From: Gavia stellata
Taxonomy: Eukaryota; Chordata; Aves; Gaviiformes; Gaviidae
Length of the DNA: 64,000 nucleotides
Direction of reading: 5' to 3'
NCBI RefSeq assembly: GCF_030936135.1
Contig: NC_082598.1
Coordinates: forward strand, 53,164,347 to 53,228,346
Under the pieces are notes generated by a model that was not told the origin of the DNA, searched no databases, and was given only the letters and a program-made list of their open reading frames with translations. The position numbers were made by a program, and so were the translations under genes. Shown here in pieces: positions 24,801 to 39,310 of this stretch (the first letter of the stretch is position 1; every line of letters begins with the position of its first letter).

Positions 24801-26618
24801 GTGTATTCGTTGCAACGCTGTTCATGTTTCCTGTATATCTTAGCAGAGTTTCATAAATTTTCTGGTCAAACAGAAGTCTGCCTATAAAGAGTTACTGCTT
24901 AGAAAAGCAGTGAAAAAAGACAATCCTGTTTTTTCCACCTGTTAAAATGTATTTTGATGCTAGTAAATGAATATTTTCATAAGCGATGAATAGAACCTTT
25001 GTTTTCAAGAGAATTTTCCCCACGTTTATTAATGTGTTTTGGCTTCAGAAACCTACAGACAAGTGAAGAATATGGCATGGAGCTGATTTGGCTGTTGAGT
25101 GACTATTTTGTGTTTCTTCAGGCTGCATGAGGAATTTTGTGTTGTTTGTGGGCAAATAACCTGATTCTAGTCGACTCTGCCTGTCGTGCTTTAATATCTA
25201 AGCAGGTGCTGAATTTTGAGCTCTCGGACATGCAGGTATTGGGATCCATACACACGGTCTGGAGCGGTCACCTACTGTAAGCAATCACCATAATGATTTT
25301 GCCTTTTGCTCCTTTTCTTCTCCACTTGGGCACTTAGTACAAACTCTGCAAGCATAAATAGTTCAGCTCGACAGATTGCAGTTACAGCTTTCTCAGTGCG
25401 CCAATATGCAGTCTTGCTGCAATACAAAGGGTTTTTTTGGAGACAGAGCAGCAAGAAGTGCTGAAATGCTGCTTGGAGCTCCCACCTTCAGTGCATGGAT
25501 GGACACTGTAGTGATGACAGTGCCTGGAGGAAAAGTATGCAAACCTTCTTTTCTGACAGCAGTTGGAGAGTCTTGTCTAAAGGTTTTACTTGGCTAGCCT
25601 GCTTTAACCATTTATTTATTAAAAACGTGCAGTGTTGAGCCCAGAACTTCAACATTTTGCTGTTTTTTACTCAGTAAGATTTCCTCTACTAAAGCTCCAT
25701 TTTTCTTTATTCTCCCTTCTTGCTTGAAAAGCTCCTTTTTTTTTTTTTTCCTTTCCTCTGCCCCGTATAGCAAAGCTGAAATAAGAAGGTGGTTTTATCC
25801 TTGCAAATATGCCTTGCCCTTCCATTTCACTACTGGTTTTGAATGCTGACGGAACTGTAATTTGTTCTGCTTCTTGTCTTCTCTCCTCCAGTTCTTCTAA
25901 GACTTGGAGCTCTCCTCAGACCTCAAATATTTTCACACTGGAGAAAAAAAAGAAAATCTTAGATTATTTGAGCCAGGCTACATAAAAATAATAACAATAT
26001 GCAAGAACCAAAATACAAATCCTTGAGAGGAGGATGAGGTGTTGTCTTTCAACAAGCTCTTCCTCATCAGTAGTTCACTGAAAAATTTACGTTGATTCTC
26101 CTTAAAAAATGTTTTGCATTATTAATGGGCTTTGAAACTTTATTTAGGACACTATTTTCTCTTGTCAAAAATGTCTTGAAGTTCTTCAAAAGCTAATTTG
26201 TAAGTTATTGCAAGGATTAAACAGACTCATGTTGACATAAGTAGGCTTTTATGTTTATTATGTAGACATCAAAAATGTGTATGTGCATGTCTTTCTGCAT
26301 GTTTTATTTTAATGCTGCAGAACGATGAGGGGAGAGAAGTTGCAACACTGAGGTTTTTGTTCAACGTACAAGCTGACCTGCTGCCAGCAGGCACTGGAAA
26401 GCTGTCATGCAAGGCTGAAAGAGAAATCAGCAGTGGCTTCCTTAGTACAGCTTTTCATTGATGCATAACAGCCCTAAAAGAGAGGTGGTAACAATTATCT
26501 GCAGGGGAGATGCCTTCAAAAATTTTTCAGCACAGCACTATTACCAGAATCTTTAGGAGCAGCGTATATTTATATTGTTCCTGAAGATTTGGGGGTGGGG
26601 TGTATAGTGTTGTGTGGG

Positions 26619-26638
26619 TTTTTTTTTTTTTTTTTTTT
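26619..26638. repeat. T20 homopolymer
   Basis: Twenty consecutive T residues. No target-site duplication or retrotransposed body was recognised next to it, so it is annotated only as a simple repeat. Confidence 0.95.
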
Positions 26639-29600
26639 AAAGGCAGAGCTACTCAGTTTGGGATGGATTCGGTTTCTGGCAGCACCCACCGCAACCCTTG
26701 GTCCAGGATCAAAAACTTGCTCCCAAGAAAAGCAATATCTGTGCTGGCACCTTCCTGGGGAGGGGGGAAGGTGTGACTCGGGCCATGTCCTGTAGCTCAG
26801 CTTCATTCATGGAGCCATTTACTATGGCCTGACCCTTCTCCTACCTGGCAGCATTGCAAAAAATGGCAATTGCGAACTTGTGCTTGAACTTACTGTGTAA
26901 ACCAACCTGGTTTGTGTGTTTTCAAGCCCCTTCCTTCACTGGGGTCTCAAACAAGGAGTGATGAGTTTCATTGTCACATTAAATGCCACTTGCAAATAAG
27001 TGGCAAAGGTCCCCTTTTTCTTTTCTCCTTTTGGTTGTTATACTGTACATACCTGACGGAAGCACAGCGTTTGTTATCTACCAAACGAAGCAGCAGCGGT
27101 CTGCAACGTTTCGGTATTTTGTTCTGTTTTCACATTGCCCTTTAACATGAAGTTTGTGTGCTGGTAATGCCATTGCTATGGGACAGCCTGTCCCTCGTCC
27201 TGCCGTCCCGCCTGACCCTGGTTCGTGGGCATGCTGCTGGTACGGGTGTCCCCAGCCCTCCCGGCACAGCACTGGCACTCTCCCTGCCCTACCTCTTCTG
27301 CCCTCTTGCATTTCCTTGTGTCACTGGCTGAGACTGACCCCGGGAAAGCACACGAGCCCTTCATTTTTGTGCTAAGTATAGTTCAGGTGGATAGCTGGAT
27401 GCTTTTCTTATTTCTGCATTGAAATGGGGCTTCTGCTCAGGTTAGAAAGCAGTGAAGACTGAAGCTGTAAATCAGATGCAGAGTCTGTAAAGCATAGTTA
27501 AATTCAGTTGCAAGCTCAGTTTGTTTCACTTATTCATTGTAAATTTTGTCTCTGTTCCATCTGAGACCCTTTGCCAAGCACCTGTGGCATTTTTTTACTG
27601 CTGTGGGATACTTCTGCACATCCAGATTTGGCAGAAGCATTAACTAAATCCCGTAATTCTTAAAACGCTAAAGCTGTGGCCCTCTGTCTGCTCCATTTCA
27701 CCAGAGAGCTGGAGATGAAGCTAAAGGTTCATTATAAAGCAGAGCTGTAACATAATCTATAGGCAGTGTATTAAAGTGACGTGCCAGCTCGATGTGCCGT
27801 GGTTTTAAATAACTTGCATTCATCTCCCCCGAGTACTGGATGAAAGTTTAGACCCTTGCTGAGCAGCCCACACCACGCTTGGAGCTTGCCGTTCCACACG
27901 TAGGCTCGGGACCGCGTGTCCATTTTGGAGGCTTTCCTCTATCACTCACTCTTCCATTTCTTTTTTTTAATCAGACTTGTGTTTTGTTTTTTGAAGCCAA
28001 ATTAAAGTGTCAACTCTGGAGACAAAGCTCTCATTTCCTATGCTGTATCTGTCTGTAGATAAATGACTGTGAGCCTTTTCATTCCTCTTCCTTACCACCC
28101 TACAGTCTTTGGTATCACTAAATTAGGCTGGAGTGATTTTATTTTTACTTCCAGATGTTTCATATAGGGGAAAGCATTTGACTGAAATTGGATTTTTGGG
28201 CAACTATTATAATGTCTTAACTGGATGATAGTTACAATTTGAAGAGAGTGTTTAAAATTATTTAATTATGCAGAACTAAACCAGAAGACTTTTATGCCAG
28301 TAAAGGTATCATTCCATCAAGCAAAAAGGAGATAAGATTAATTGGATAAATAAAAAAAAAGTTTTTCATTGGGGGACAGTGTTGGTGAGCTGTGTGACTA
28401 GTATTAATTTCTTCATGCAGTGTGTCACAGAAACTTCGCGCTTACCTGGGATTGCATTTGTAATGATTTGTATTTGTGGTTCACAATGTTAATCAAAATT
28501 CTTTTCCAGTTTTGGGGTGTTTCCTCTGGTATTGCAAATTTTGCCTTTATGGATCAGAGAGCTCCTCAGCCCTGTCTCCAATAAGCTTGAGTAGGAAGGC
28601 ACAATCTCATCAAGCCAGTCAAAGTCAGTATTGCCCCAACCCTGCCATGCCCCTGGCCCCAGGTACCACCTCCAGCCCCTCTGCTACTGCCACTGTTCAT
28701 CTGTTCACCTGCTGTGCTAAAACAGCAGAAAAATATGCTTTGTTTTCAGTTTTGCTGGGTAGTACTATCAGCTTTTCAGTTAGTGTTAGGGATATGCCTG
28801 TCCTAAAAAATAGGTTTCCAGGAGAAGTACCTGTAACTGCAGGGCATTGTGTTATTAAAGTGTCAAGTTTAATTATATAAGCTGGAAGTTAGAGCACGTT
28901 CTTCTTTTATTTTGGTGAGGTTTGCCTAATCCCACCCCAGGGACATAAGAGTAATTAACTTTCACTTGTTACTGACCTGAGTTAGATTCAGCGATACAAA
29001 GGGAGGTGCTGTGCAGCATATCTGGCTAGTAACACTTCCCTTAACGAATATTTACTTCTTCTGATACCTTCCTTTTCTTCTTCTTGTGCACCCTTTTATA
29101 TGCAGTGATCTGGGTTGCCCTCTCTTCTCTGAGCTGTAATTAGCAGACTCTGATGAGTGTGACAAGTTACTTTGTTTCCCAGCAGATTGCACTTGATCAC
29201 TCTTGTTCCAACCTGCCCCATCTGCTGTTGAGTTGCTGCATCAGTCTTGTACTCCTCAGGATGATGAAAACCAGCCTGCCTGTGTCTTCTCTGGAACAGG
29301 GGGAGGAATGACAGCTATTTTGTGTTCAGTGGGCGCTGTGGTTAGTGTTTAGGAAGCACATGTGACAGTAACGGAGAGGCAGGGAGGTCTGGTGTAACCT
29401 CAGGCAGGTTAATCACTACACATGTCAACATTTGAATGGAAACTTTCAGATGCACCAGATTTTCATACGTCTGCTTGGTATTTCTTTTATTTTTTGTTTG
29501 CGTTAGTATCTTGGTCTAGTCTGGAAGAAAAAAGAACTATGATGTTCTGCTTTAAGCTTTCTTTATTCAGAAAAGACCTTTTTCCACCCCCTCAATTAAT

Positions 29601-32600
29601 AGGAATGTGGAAGAAACTCTTTCTTCCCTGGTACACATCTTGTGCTGCTGTCATTTTTATTTGAATTTTATATGCTTTCAATTCTCAAAGGCCTGAGCTT
29701 CCTCGTTCCAGTTAAGCACTGAGAGTTGAAGGAGTGAACTCAGTTTGCTTATGCATCTGAAGGGCTTGAAATGTAACTTCTTCAGCAGTTGACTTAGTGG
29801 TATCATGCTCTTCAGTATGAATCATTGCTACAAAATAGAGCACTGCCAGTGCTGGTCTTTTCCGTTGGCACATTTTAGTTTGTTTAGTTAATGAGAGAAG
29901 CTCTCAGAGGTAATTAAATGCTTTGTGAAACTCATGTTAGTGAAAAGTTCCTATAAATGGGAGACTGAAGGCCTCCGGGTGCTCTGGGGCAGCAAAATGC
30001 CTGGAGGCACTGAGAGTGGCTGGGCTGTTGGCTCCCATGGGTGAACAAGGACCTGTCCCCTTGGGAAGGCTGCTCTCCTGGGGATGCCGTCTGCTTCTGG
30101 CAGCTAGCAGGGCAAACACCTGGGACAGAGACTTTGAAGTCACCAGTTGACTGGTCCTAATGTGAGATGGGAATTGTTTTTGTGACTCTGAGACAGGGTT
30201 GCAGTTGGCCAGCAACTCTTGGTCAGGCTAACAAATATCCATGCATTGCTGCATGAGTTGTCTCTTACACTAGCAGTAATAGTGGAAGCTCACACACACG
30301 CACATATAAAGACAAGGGAGGGTAGAACTGACCCTGTTACTGCTGCTCCTCTCAATAAGCATCCTAGCGAGGGTGCTGAAGTACCCATATCCATCATCCT
30401 CCGCATCTGCTTACTGTGTTCATGCATTCATTTGGAAACATTTGCAAGACTGATTTCTCCCCTTCCCCTCCCCACAAGTCCTGGTTTGCATGCTGCTATT
30501 TCCCAGTCTTCAGGAATACGTGTAGCAACATGCTGTGCTCGGTGTGTGGCCCTGGAGGAGACCGTGTTGCCTTCCGCTTTACTGGTGCGAACACTGAGTC
30601 TTTTCTATCGAACTCTTTAGAAGCGTAGTCATTAATGCAGTCGCTGTCTGTAGACTATGGTGTGAAGTAGAAGGATTTTGGGGGGGGTCTTGCATTTGGG
30701 GGGAGGGTTAAGTATAAAATTAATTGGCTGATTATCGGATCTGTAAGAGCATGTTGTCACCCAAGTGTCTTGCTAATACCTGGCCCAAACTTTGAGTAAC
30801 ATCAACTAGAGTTTTCTGCAGAAATCTGCAGTTTGGCGTCACAGTCTCATGGAGGGTGCTCAGACCTGTGTACTCTGTATTTCTGTAATGACTTACTCCC
30901 TCAAATCCTTCCCTTGGAACGGAGGCTGCCAGTTGCATGAGTTTTCTTGTGGTAAGGAACCAAACTCCAGGTTAAAACTGCAAATGCCATGTCAGTTCAT
31001 GGTCCAAGTAGTATACGTGTTGTAAGAAGGAACTTCAGTGTCTTCATCTGACCTAATTGCCTCGCCAGGTCACGGGTGTCCTTATGTGAATGGGAAAAGA
31101 GAAAAACCTGTAAAGCCATGCTAACCTGGTATTCCCCACGCCTCTTTTGTGAGTGGGAATGAAGGTCTGTTTCTGAGAAGATGTTTTAGTTCCAAGGTTT
31201 CCAGCTTTATTCATTTTCCTGCTTTGGCCATGCTTGTTGTCCCCTCTCGCTTGTACGGTTTGCTTTTGTTCTTCATCTCTGCGCTCAAAAAGCAGTGCAA
31301 AAGGTACTTTTGTAACCTGCAAGAAGACTTGGATAACAAGTCTCTTCTGAGAGAGGCTGTATTTTATTTAAGGTGAGTGAAATATTGGCCCTGTTGAACT
31401 ACTAAGTAGTAACTTTGTTAGTGCATTCTTTATTTTTGGTCAAGAGGAGATTGTGGAAGGTGTTCGTCTCCTTCAGTCCTCATGCCCACATGACTGTTGT
31501 TTGAGTCAGTGACTTGTAGCATAGTGCAGAGAGATCGGAATACTATGGTGTACAAAAAGGTGTTACATCCTTCTCCAGTTAGTGCCTGAAGAGGTTTAAG
31601 GACAATCTTACTGGGAAGCTGGAGGAAAAAGAAAAAGCATCTCCAGCTGTACTGCAGGCCTTTCTTGCTCAGGATTCATTTCTCACTATAATCAATTGCA
31701 AGACTCCTACTGATGTTAACAGGAGTTTAGCTTGCATGTGATTGTTCCAGGTTAGCTTGAATTATTTTATGTGAGTGAAATAAAACTTCAAAGTGAGAAT
31801 TTATGCATGTTAAAATAATTCCAGTATCAAATTCAAGTAGGGATAGATCTTAGTATTTTTTGTAGCCGTGTCAGTGCTAATGCCTTCCTTCAAAATTCTT
31901 ATTACAATGTGCTCTTGTTCTTATTCATGTATGCAATCACTGTATTCTCAGCATACCTAAACATACTTTGGATGCTATAATTGTGCTAAGTTGCCATTTA
32001 AATCTAGTAGCTTAGCAGACAGAGAAAACATCCCTGTGCTCCCTGGAAAAGCAAACCTTTTAGTGGATTAGAGGTATGGGCTGTAACTGAACACTAAGCG
32101 AGAGCTATAAAACGCTCCCAGACAGCTCAGTCTCTGGAAGAGCTGCTCAAGGACATGTGCTGTAAATCTAGGGCCTCCCTTTGGTAGGTTGCGTAATTTT
32201 AAGATATCTGATGCGTTCTAATAGGTGGCCGGAGAGGAATGTATGAAGCTGTTAATTTCAAGAAAGGCATGATGGATGCGTGAAAAGCTTAGATCCTTCT
32301 GTAGCTTTTTCATTGTCCCGCTGAACCCATTTGGCTTTTAGAAACTGGTTGAATAAAAATGATATGAGGAAAAAGCTTTCCCCTAAAATTGGTTTGTTAA
32401 ACAGGCAGTAAATACGCGAACGGTGCATTTTAGGATCAGAGCAATGTGACCCTTGATGTCACCAGCTCATATGACATGAGGACATTGCTTGCCAAAGGTC
32501 CCTGGCTGCACGTTAAGTCTCACTTTCTGCTTCCATGCCTGTGGTTGTTCCTGTCTTCCACCTGCAGAAGCAGGACCGGGGATGCTATTGCTGTTTGGTG

Positions 32601-35169
32601 ATTAATAAAGTGCACCTTGAATGGTGGTCTTGGGTGGGAAGCCATCAGACCCTTCTAGTTCTGGTGGCCAGCCCGATTCTGTGATGGCCTTTGAATAACA
32701 AATCTTATCCTGCCTCATGATGTTTGGGGAGGGGGGGGAACGGACAGGACTGAAATATGTCTACCTTTTTTATTTTTTGTGTTCCCATGAACTGAAGGTG
32801 GAGCCTCAGTAATTTTGGAAACTGTTTGCATTTACTGTATCACCTCAGTACATGGGGGTGGTTTTGCTTCGTTGGGTTCCTCCCTGCATCCCAAGTTTTG
32901 CAGCCAAAAGTTGGTTTCTTTTGTCTTGAAGAGCTGTTTTGCAAACATTCAATGCACCACTGCTCAATGAAGCCTTATGTCTCACTGAAATGAGTTATAT
33001 GCTCATGTGTCTTGTTAAATCATGGTTTTGAGCGTTTGAACGTTAGTCACAGCTGATGGATGCGTCTTGCTGTTAGCTGTGGGGAAGGAGCGGATGCTGC
33101 GGAGGCTTGCAGTGAAGGCTTGCTCTGCCATCCTCTCCACCTTGGGCAACAGGCATTGACATCTCCTGAGTGGCGTTTCTGACCTTGCCAGCAGTCCCAG
33201 CTGTGGTAAGCCTCCAAGCAGGAAGAAGTGTGAAGGCACAGTAATCCTGCCAGGACAGCTCTCCTGACCCGCTTTCCAAGATCTTTCTTGGATATTCTCA
33301 CTTCCTTTTTTTTTTTCCTAGGTAGATGAAGAGGTTTTCATTGCTTTCGAGAGGCTGTGTTAGTTGGGTAATTTTTGTTGGATTCAGACTGATGAGGAGA
33401 ATCTCTTTTGAGGATAAGCTTTCAGCAGTGAACATCCCTGATGACTTATTCCAAATACCTTTTCAATTTGAAAATACTTTCCCGTCTTTCTTCTGCCAAA
33501 GGGTACGTAATCATTCACACTCCCAGCTTTCACCAGAGCCTTGCTCTTGAGTGGCCTACACAAACTTGAGGTATACAAAATTCAGTAACGTTCAGGGTAG
33601 TACGATGAGACACAAAGAGCAAATCACCATGGCTGTTGCCAAAATAGTGGTCAAAAGGACATTGTTATAAGGGCCAGAAACTTTGCTTTTCATTTGGTAT
33701 AGCTGATGCAGAATTCAAGCAAAAGCAAGCTGGAAAAAAAACAATTTAAGTACTGATTTTTATTTACTTATTTATAAAACTCTTCCAAAGTGTTATTTCC
33801 AGTAGTTCTAGAAGTAATACATTTATTTCTAGAAATTATTTGAAATCTAGCATGAGTCTTCCTACAGTAAATTTTTTTGTTATTGGGTACTCACTCAGTG
33901 AAGAAACCTGAAGTGAAATGCTTAAAAAGAAATTGCACAGATTTAGCAGGCATGAAGGTATCATCATGTTTATCAAAAGCCTTCTGCTTCTGTGATGGTC
34001 AGGCTTTTATTCTTACATAGCTTTGGAGGCTCTCAAGAGACTGTATGTAGGTTTTAGAGGTTATGAGAAGAGTGTAAATCACATGGAGGCCAGTGACTCC
34101 TATGTGAGTGATCAATATTTTGTACTGTTATCAGCAATAATAAAACCACACAAACAAAAAAACCCAACCTGCAGGCTTTCCATACCATCTGTCTTGGATC
34201 AAGTTGGAGAAATGAATGGATATTGGCTTTTGGTGTTGCATTGTTTAACCTGGAATTGTTTCCTAGCTTTGTCTGTAACCAGCAGTGCATATTGTATTTT
34301 TTTTCAGAATGCTAGAGCAGTCTTATTTTTAGTCCTAAAACTTTAAGACTGTAAATTATTTAAATTTTTATTTCCTTAGATGTGATAATGAAGTAGAGTT
34401 TACAATGAATATTTAGGGTGGATTTCTTTTTCTGCATCTTAATTTTGAAATGTCATGATTTTGGTTTTGGTAGTGTAGAGCTCAGAGATTATGACATACA
34501 AAGGGGGGGGGGGAGAGAAAATAAAAAAGAAAAAGTCACCAGAGAGCTAATGTGACTACCAGCTCATATTTTACAGGCTTCTTCTGCAAGTCCAGGCTTT
34601 GAATGACTGGACACTTTCCACTGCACAGGGATAGACTGAGAGCAAGTGATAGACTGTTGCAGGGAATAAATTTGAAGGGTTGAGTTTTCTTCATTGTTTT
34701 TTTTTTTCAGAGCTATTCAATAACCAGCCTTATTCATTGTTTAGTTGTGTGTGTAACTTTTGGATCTCCAGATGTCCAAGTAAGAAGAAACATGTTGCGG
34801 CATAACACAGACTTTAGGTTATTATGATTAGGAGTTGCGGTGCAACTCTCAGCAGTGAAACTCAGAAGACTGTTAAAATACAGTTCATAGTGGCAACAAG
34901 TACACTAGCATTTTCCTTTCTGGAGCTTTAGTACGGAAGTTCTGCATGGATTTACACTCAGTCTTAAATGTCTGCAGTGCATTTGGCAATTGAATGGCAG
35001 GAGAATTTACTTAAAATGAGGGTCTTCATTTTCTAGTCAAAGTATTTGTACTGAATAGCCTTCCTATTTTCTCTGGACAAGTGCTTTTTGTCATGCGCTG
35101 CCTAAAAAAAATGCTGATAATCTTCACGTGGTCTTCTCGTACATGTCCCCAGCAGAGAGGACAAATGCC

Positions 35170-35308
35170 TTTTTATTTATATAGATGTGTGTGTAAAATA
35201 AATACTTATACATAAATATTTAGTTAAAGAATATATGTGTATAACACCATCTATAGTAATATATCCAGTGTTTTAAATACATATGTAAATAAAGGTATAT
35301 ATAAAAAC
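35170..35308. repeat. TA-rich low-complexity block
   Basis: This stretch is dominated by ATATA, TATATATA and ATAAATA strings with a short GTGTGTGTG insert and several AATAAA hexamers. It does not form a clean tandem repeat. The AATAAA matches are expected from base composition and are not taken as polyadenylation sites. Confidence 0.7.
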
Positions 35309-38300
35309 CCTACACCTGGAGCTGTATAAACAAATCATGTAAAAGTGATGTTTAAAGTCAAGTAAACTAAAACAGTGGGGGGTGTGTGTATGTATGTAAT
35401 TTAGAAATGGAAAATTAAATTTGAAATTGTAAAATATTCTCATGAGCTTTATTAGCTTGCGAGAAAGATTTTTGTGTCTAAGCTATAAAAAGCTGGTATG
35501 AATTTATTAAACAATGTGCAACTCCTTTAAAATGTGTTTCTTGTTTTCTGAGGGTCTTTTATTGGACTTTTTTCTGCAGTATTTTATACTTTGGGGTTTT
35601 AGCCAATAAGTGTCTGGCTTAAAATAAATGTCTGCTGTAATATTTCCTTGACGTATAAAAGGCAAGATATCCACTAGGATTTACCGATGTCTTCTATTTC
35701 TGTTTTATTTCTTTGTGCTAGAAGTTTGTGTTGGTCTAATCCTGAGTTCTCTCTCCATTGCATTGAATGAAGGCACGTACGTGTAGGACTGTGCTTCATT
35801 GATCTGGAGTAGGTCTCAGCACAGCAGCGTATTAGCCATAATAGGTTTAATTGTTGCTTTCCATGCACTTCGGAGCATGCTTATTTGTCTGAGCTGCGTT
35901 GTTGTCTTTCACATGTTTAAGGTTGCCTTTTTCTTCCACGTTACCAAAGGAACATACTGTAAGCGTTAGTGCCTTTGTACTTAAAATGTGAACCCCTCTG
36001 TTGATGGAGCACGGTTGAGTTGGCGAAGCTTCTGCACCTTGATGTATTTTTTCTGCACTCTCTCCTTGGGTGCTGAGCTGCACGCTCAAAGGAGAGCTGG
36101 CAGAAGTGTAGCTCTGAGTCCCCAGCCTTTTAGGCTGCCGGTTATAATGCTAACAGAATTTCTTCATTACTTTTTTAATACGTGACTCCTAAATGTGGCA
36201 AAACTTTCTGCAGGGAGTGGATGTGGTGGGCTTCTACTGCTGCACTTGGGTTTCACCTTGAAAGTAGACTTCTGCTATGGCTTTTGCAGAGTGCCGGTTT
36301 GGGATGGCATTCAGGTGAGCTGTGCTCCCTGGACAGGGGATTTGTGCCAATAAGCAACACTCGCAGTGCCTGAACTTGCCTCCATTTTCATCTTTACTTA
36401 TGTGGTGCAGCTTATCATTATCTCAATTCTTTGAAGCAAGCGGGTTGTTCCTTACGTGTGTATGCATGCCTGGTTTGTTTCTGAATAGGAGAAAGTGAAA
36501 CAATGGTTGCTGTATCAAGAGGGATTCAATTTGTAGTAGCGTTTTCTTGTCATTGGCTGTTAGTTTTTGTCTGATGAGTTTTTGGTTTACGTTTCCCCAC
36601 TTAAGTCTCTCTTTGCTTTGCTTTCACGTGTGGGAATGCTTCATTAGTTGCATTTCCTTCTCACTGCTGCCATGTACAAGGCTGCTCTTTTTCCTGTGAG
36701 AGGGACTCCAAGGCAAAAAAATCAATACCTTTAAATTACAGTGTAAGATATTATTCTATTTGTATTCCTAAATTGGATGTTCTGGAAAGCATGGGGTGAT
36801 GGCATCATGTTTGATGCACGAAAGGCACATCCCATTAAGATTGTAGACCATGAAAACCTTATGAAAACACGATGATGCATGTTGGGCTACTAAGGTTATT
36901 AAGGAGGTGGATGTTCAGTTAGTGGTATTAATTGTATAATCTGTAAATGAATAAAAATAATCCTGTTTGGGAAGGGAGGAAGTACACCATTATATGTGCT
37001 GCAGACATCTTCATATGTATGGCCTTTACAGTATGGAAATTAATTTCTTTGGAAGAAGCTGAGCTCGTTCCCTTTTGCCACTTCACACTTAAGCTTCTTT
37101 GTTTCAGGTTAGTTCAGGAGGCCCCAGAAACAAAACTTAGCAACTTTCCAAACTGTTTATTCCAAAAGAGACAGGCACTTAAACTTCTGTTCTGATGCAA
37201 ATTGCGTGGCTTCTAAGGTATCACCTGCCTCCTCAGCAGTCCAAAGTATTTGCGTGCTTTGGTTATGGAGTTAATTTGTGTTGTCCATCCAAAAAAACCC
37301 AACCCTATAACTGAAAGAGAGACTCTACAGGCTTGTACCTCCCAAAAGCTAAAGCAGGCGTACAAAGTTTACGTTGCGTTTTTAGCTACATTTTCATTCC
37401 ATTTCCTCTTTCTGTCTCTCTGAGAATTAAAGGCAGCAGTAATTTTTACCCACTGGCATATAGTCTCCTAGGGAGAAATCTGAATTAGTTCTGTAAACTC
37501 TCCAAACAGAAGAATAATCTTCAGAGAGAAGACAGCCAGTTAAAATAAATAGGGCTCTAAGGCACGCTGGCAGCATGAGAACACGACTGAGCTCCTTGAG
37601 AGAAGGCTTAGTGAAAGCTACTAATTTAGGGTCTTAAATATCTGCAGACATTCTGGCACTTGACTGTAAATCATTTTCCATCACTTAACTATTTGGAAAG
37701 CATATATTTTTTGGAATTGCCACGTTCTTCTTGCAAATGTGATTTTAGCCACGATGTCTGAGTTATTTTTGCCTCAGTCCTTTTGACAACTTGTTTACTG
37801 ACATTGTGACATTATTTCTTCTCCAAATCAGAACACTAGTTGTCTCCTGTTATTCAGGGGACCCACAAGTATTGCCTGTCCCATCTTGGTGACAATCCTT
37901 TTATCTCTTTGTTCTCTTCAATGCTTCAAGTAGCTTGGAAAAGCAAGACCAGATATTTAGTCTTGTTAGATGCCAATAGAGGTGCACTTGCACAGAGTAG
38001 TTTCTTTATTCCTCGTGTGAGGTGAGTGTGAATTTTGACTCATTTTAATAATCCTTTGAATTCCAATTCGAACTTATATGTCAGTACATGAAAAAGGTTT
38101 AAGTTACATGTAAAATATGTGAAATGTATCGGAATTTATTGCTCTGTGTGTAGTTAACTGCTTCCATTTCATGTGGACAAGTTCAAAAACAGGGATCATC
38201 CTTTCTAATAACTGCTACTGAATTTGCAGTGATGATGCTGTATTGGTATTATGTCAAAAATTAAAGCCAAAGGTACCTTTTGTGAAGTTGTTTGCCTCTG

Positions 38301-39310
38301 CTTCCTTATGTCCTGGAGCAGCTGGGCTGTCGTTAAGGAAGGGGGAGAGGTAGCAGAGATGAAACCTGCTCATAGAAGAGTAGAGCTGCAAGGAAACCAT
38401 GATCAGTCCAGCTGTGACAAGTGAGAGATGGCACCAGCTAATAACCCTTCGGGCACTGGCATGTGGAAACTGTTCCTGCTTATTAGCCCCCTGTTCTGGG
38501 GCAAGCGAGGGAAGCTTGAGGGCTGCTGCTTCTGCTTCAGTCCCCTGGCATTGAAGTTGATGTGTTTAGTGTTAGTTGACTGAAAAATAAAAGAGCACGT
38601 AACCAAAAGGCCTATGCATTGTGCAGTTACCCTATTTTGTAAACTTAATTTATATTTTTGGATGCTTTTCTGCATCAACCTGGTTAACACTATGTGGTGG
38701 CTCTTCTGTTTTTAGCAGCTAACATCCTCTCATGCTCCTCTGTAGGTGCATAGCTCCGTGTTTGGTGCATGCAGGGATGGACAGAGTGATGGATGTGTGT
38801 GTGTAACAGTTTATTTAAGGTGCAAAAGCAAGTTTTTTTTTTTTTTCCTTTGTGGAGGGCATTAGATAAATGTTAACGTCTGAAATACAGTAAGAGAAAA
38901 ATGTTAAAAAGAAAATGGAGAGGGTTGAAACCATGTGTTTTTTTCCTAAAACCTGTGAACCCATAGGCATGCTCAGCCGTGTTTGTGTAGAGGGAAAATT
39001 CAGACTTTGGGTTAGGTTTTGTTTGACATAATTCCTGAATGTGGGACTACAGGGATGCACAGCATAATCGCATTAAAATGTTGTTGTCAGGGCTACCGCT
39101 GAGGATAAGTAGCAGAACTGAGAATGAAATGCAAGAGATGGTTTTGTGGGTTCTTTGCTGGCAAAATGGCTGAATGCCTGCGGGCTCTCCCCGTCCTTTT
39201 CCCGTGGCCTGCGATGAGTTGAAGGGCTGGTTTGGGTCTGCTGCAGCCAAGCCACTGCTGCACCGCGGCGAGGGAGCTGCTGCGTGTGGAGGGAAAGGGA
39301 TGGAGCAAAG

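Larger units (their letters stand above)
21833..39310 (+). other. PDLIM5: PDLIM5 intron 2, middle part
   Basis: This is a mostly AT-rich intron with no recognised gene. It contains a CpG-rich islet at about 23120-23265, a T14 run at 25736-25749, a T20 run at 26619-26638, an 11-base G run at 34503-34513 and a TA-rich block at about 35170-35308. Between 23503 and 25416 the minus strand shows several open stretches bounded by plausible splice signals. These are reported as a speculative finding, not as a gene, because they match no family I know. Confidence 0.55.

Noticed and set aside
32610..32695. CCCTTCTAGTTCTGG...GATTCTGTGATGG, resembling a CR1 tail
   Set aside because: It has the general look of a CR1 terminus, but the middle does not match and the terminal octamer is not repeated. 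The evidence is too weak to annotate.
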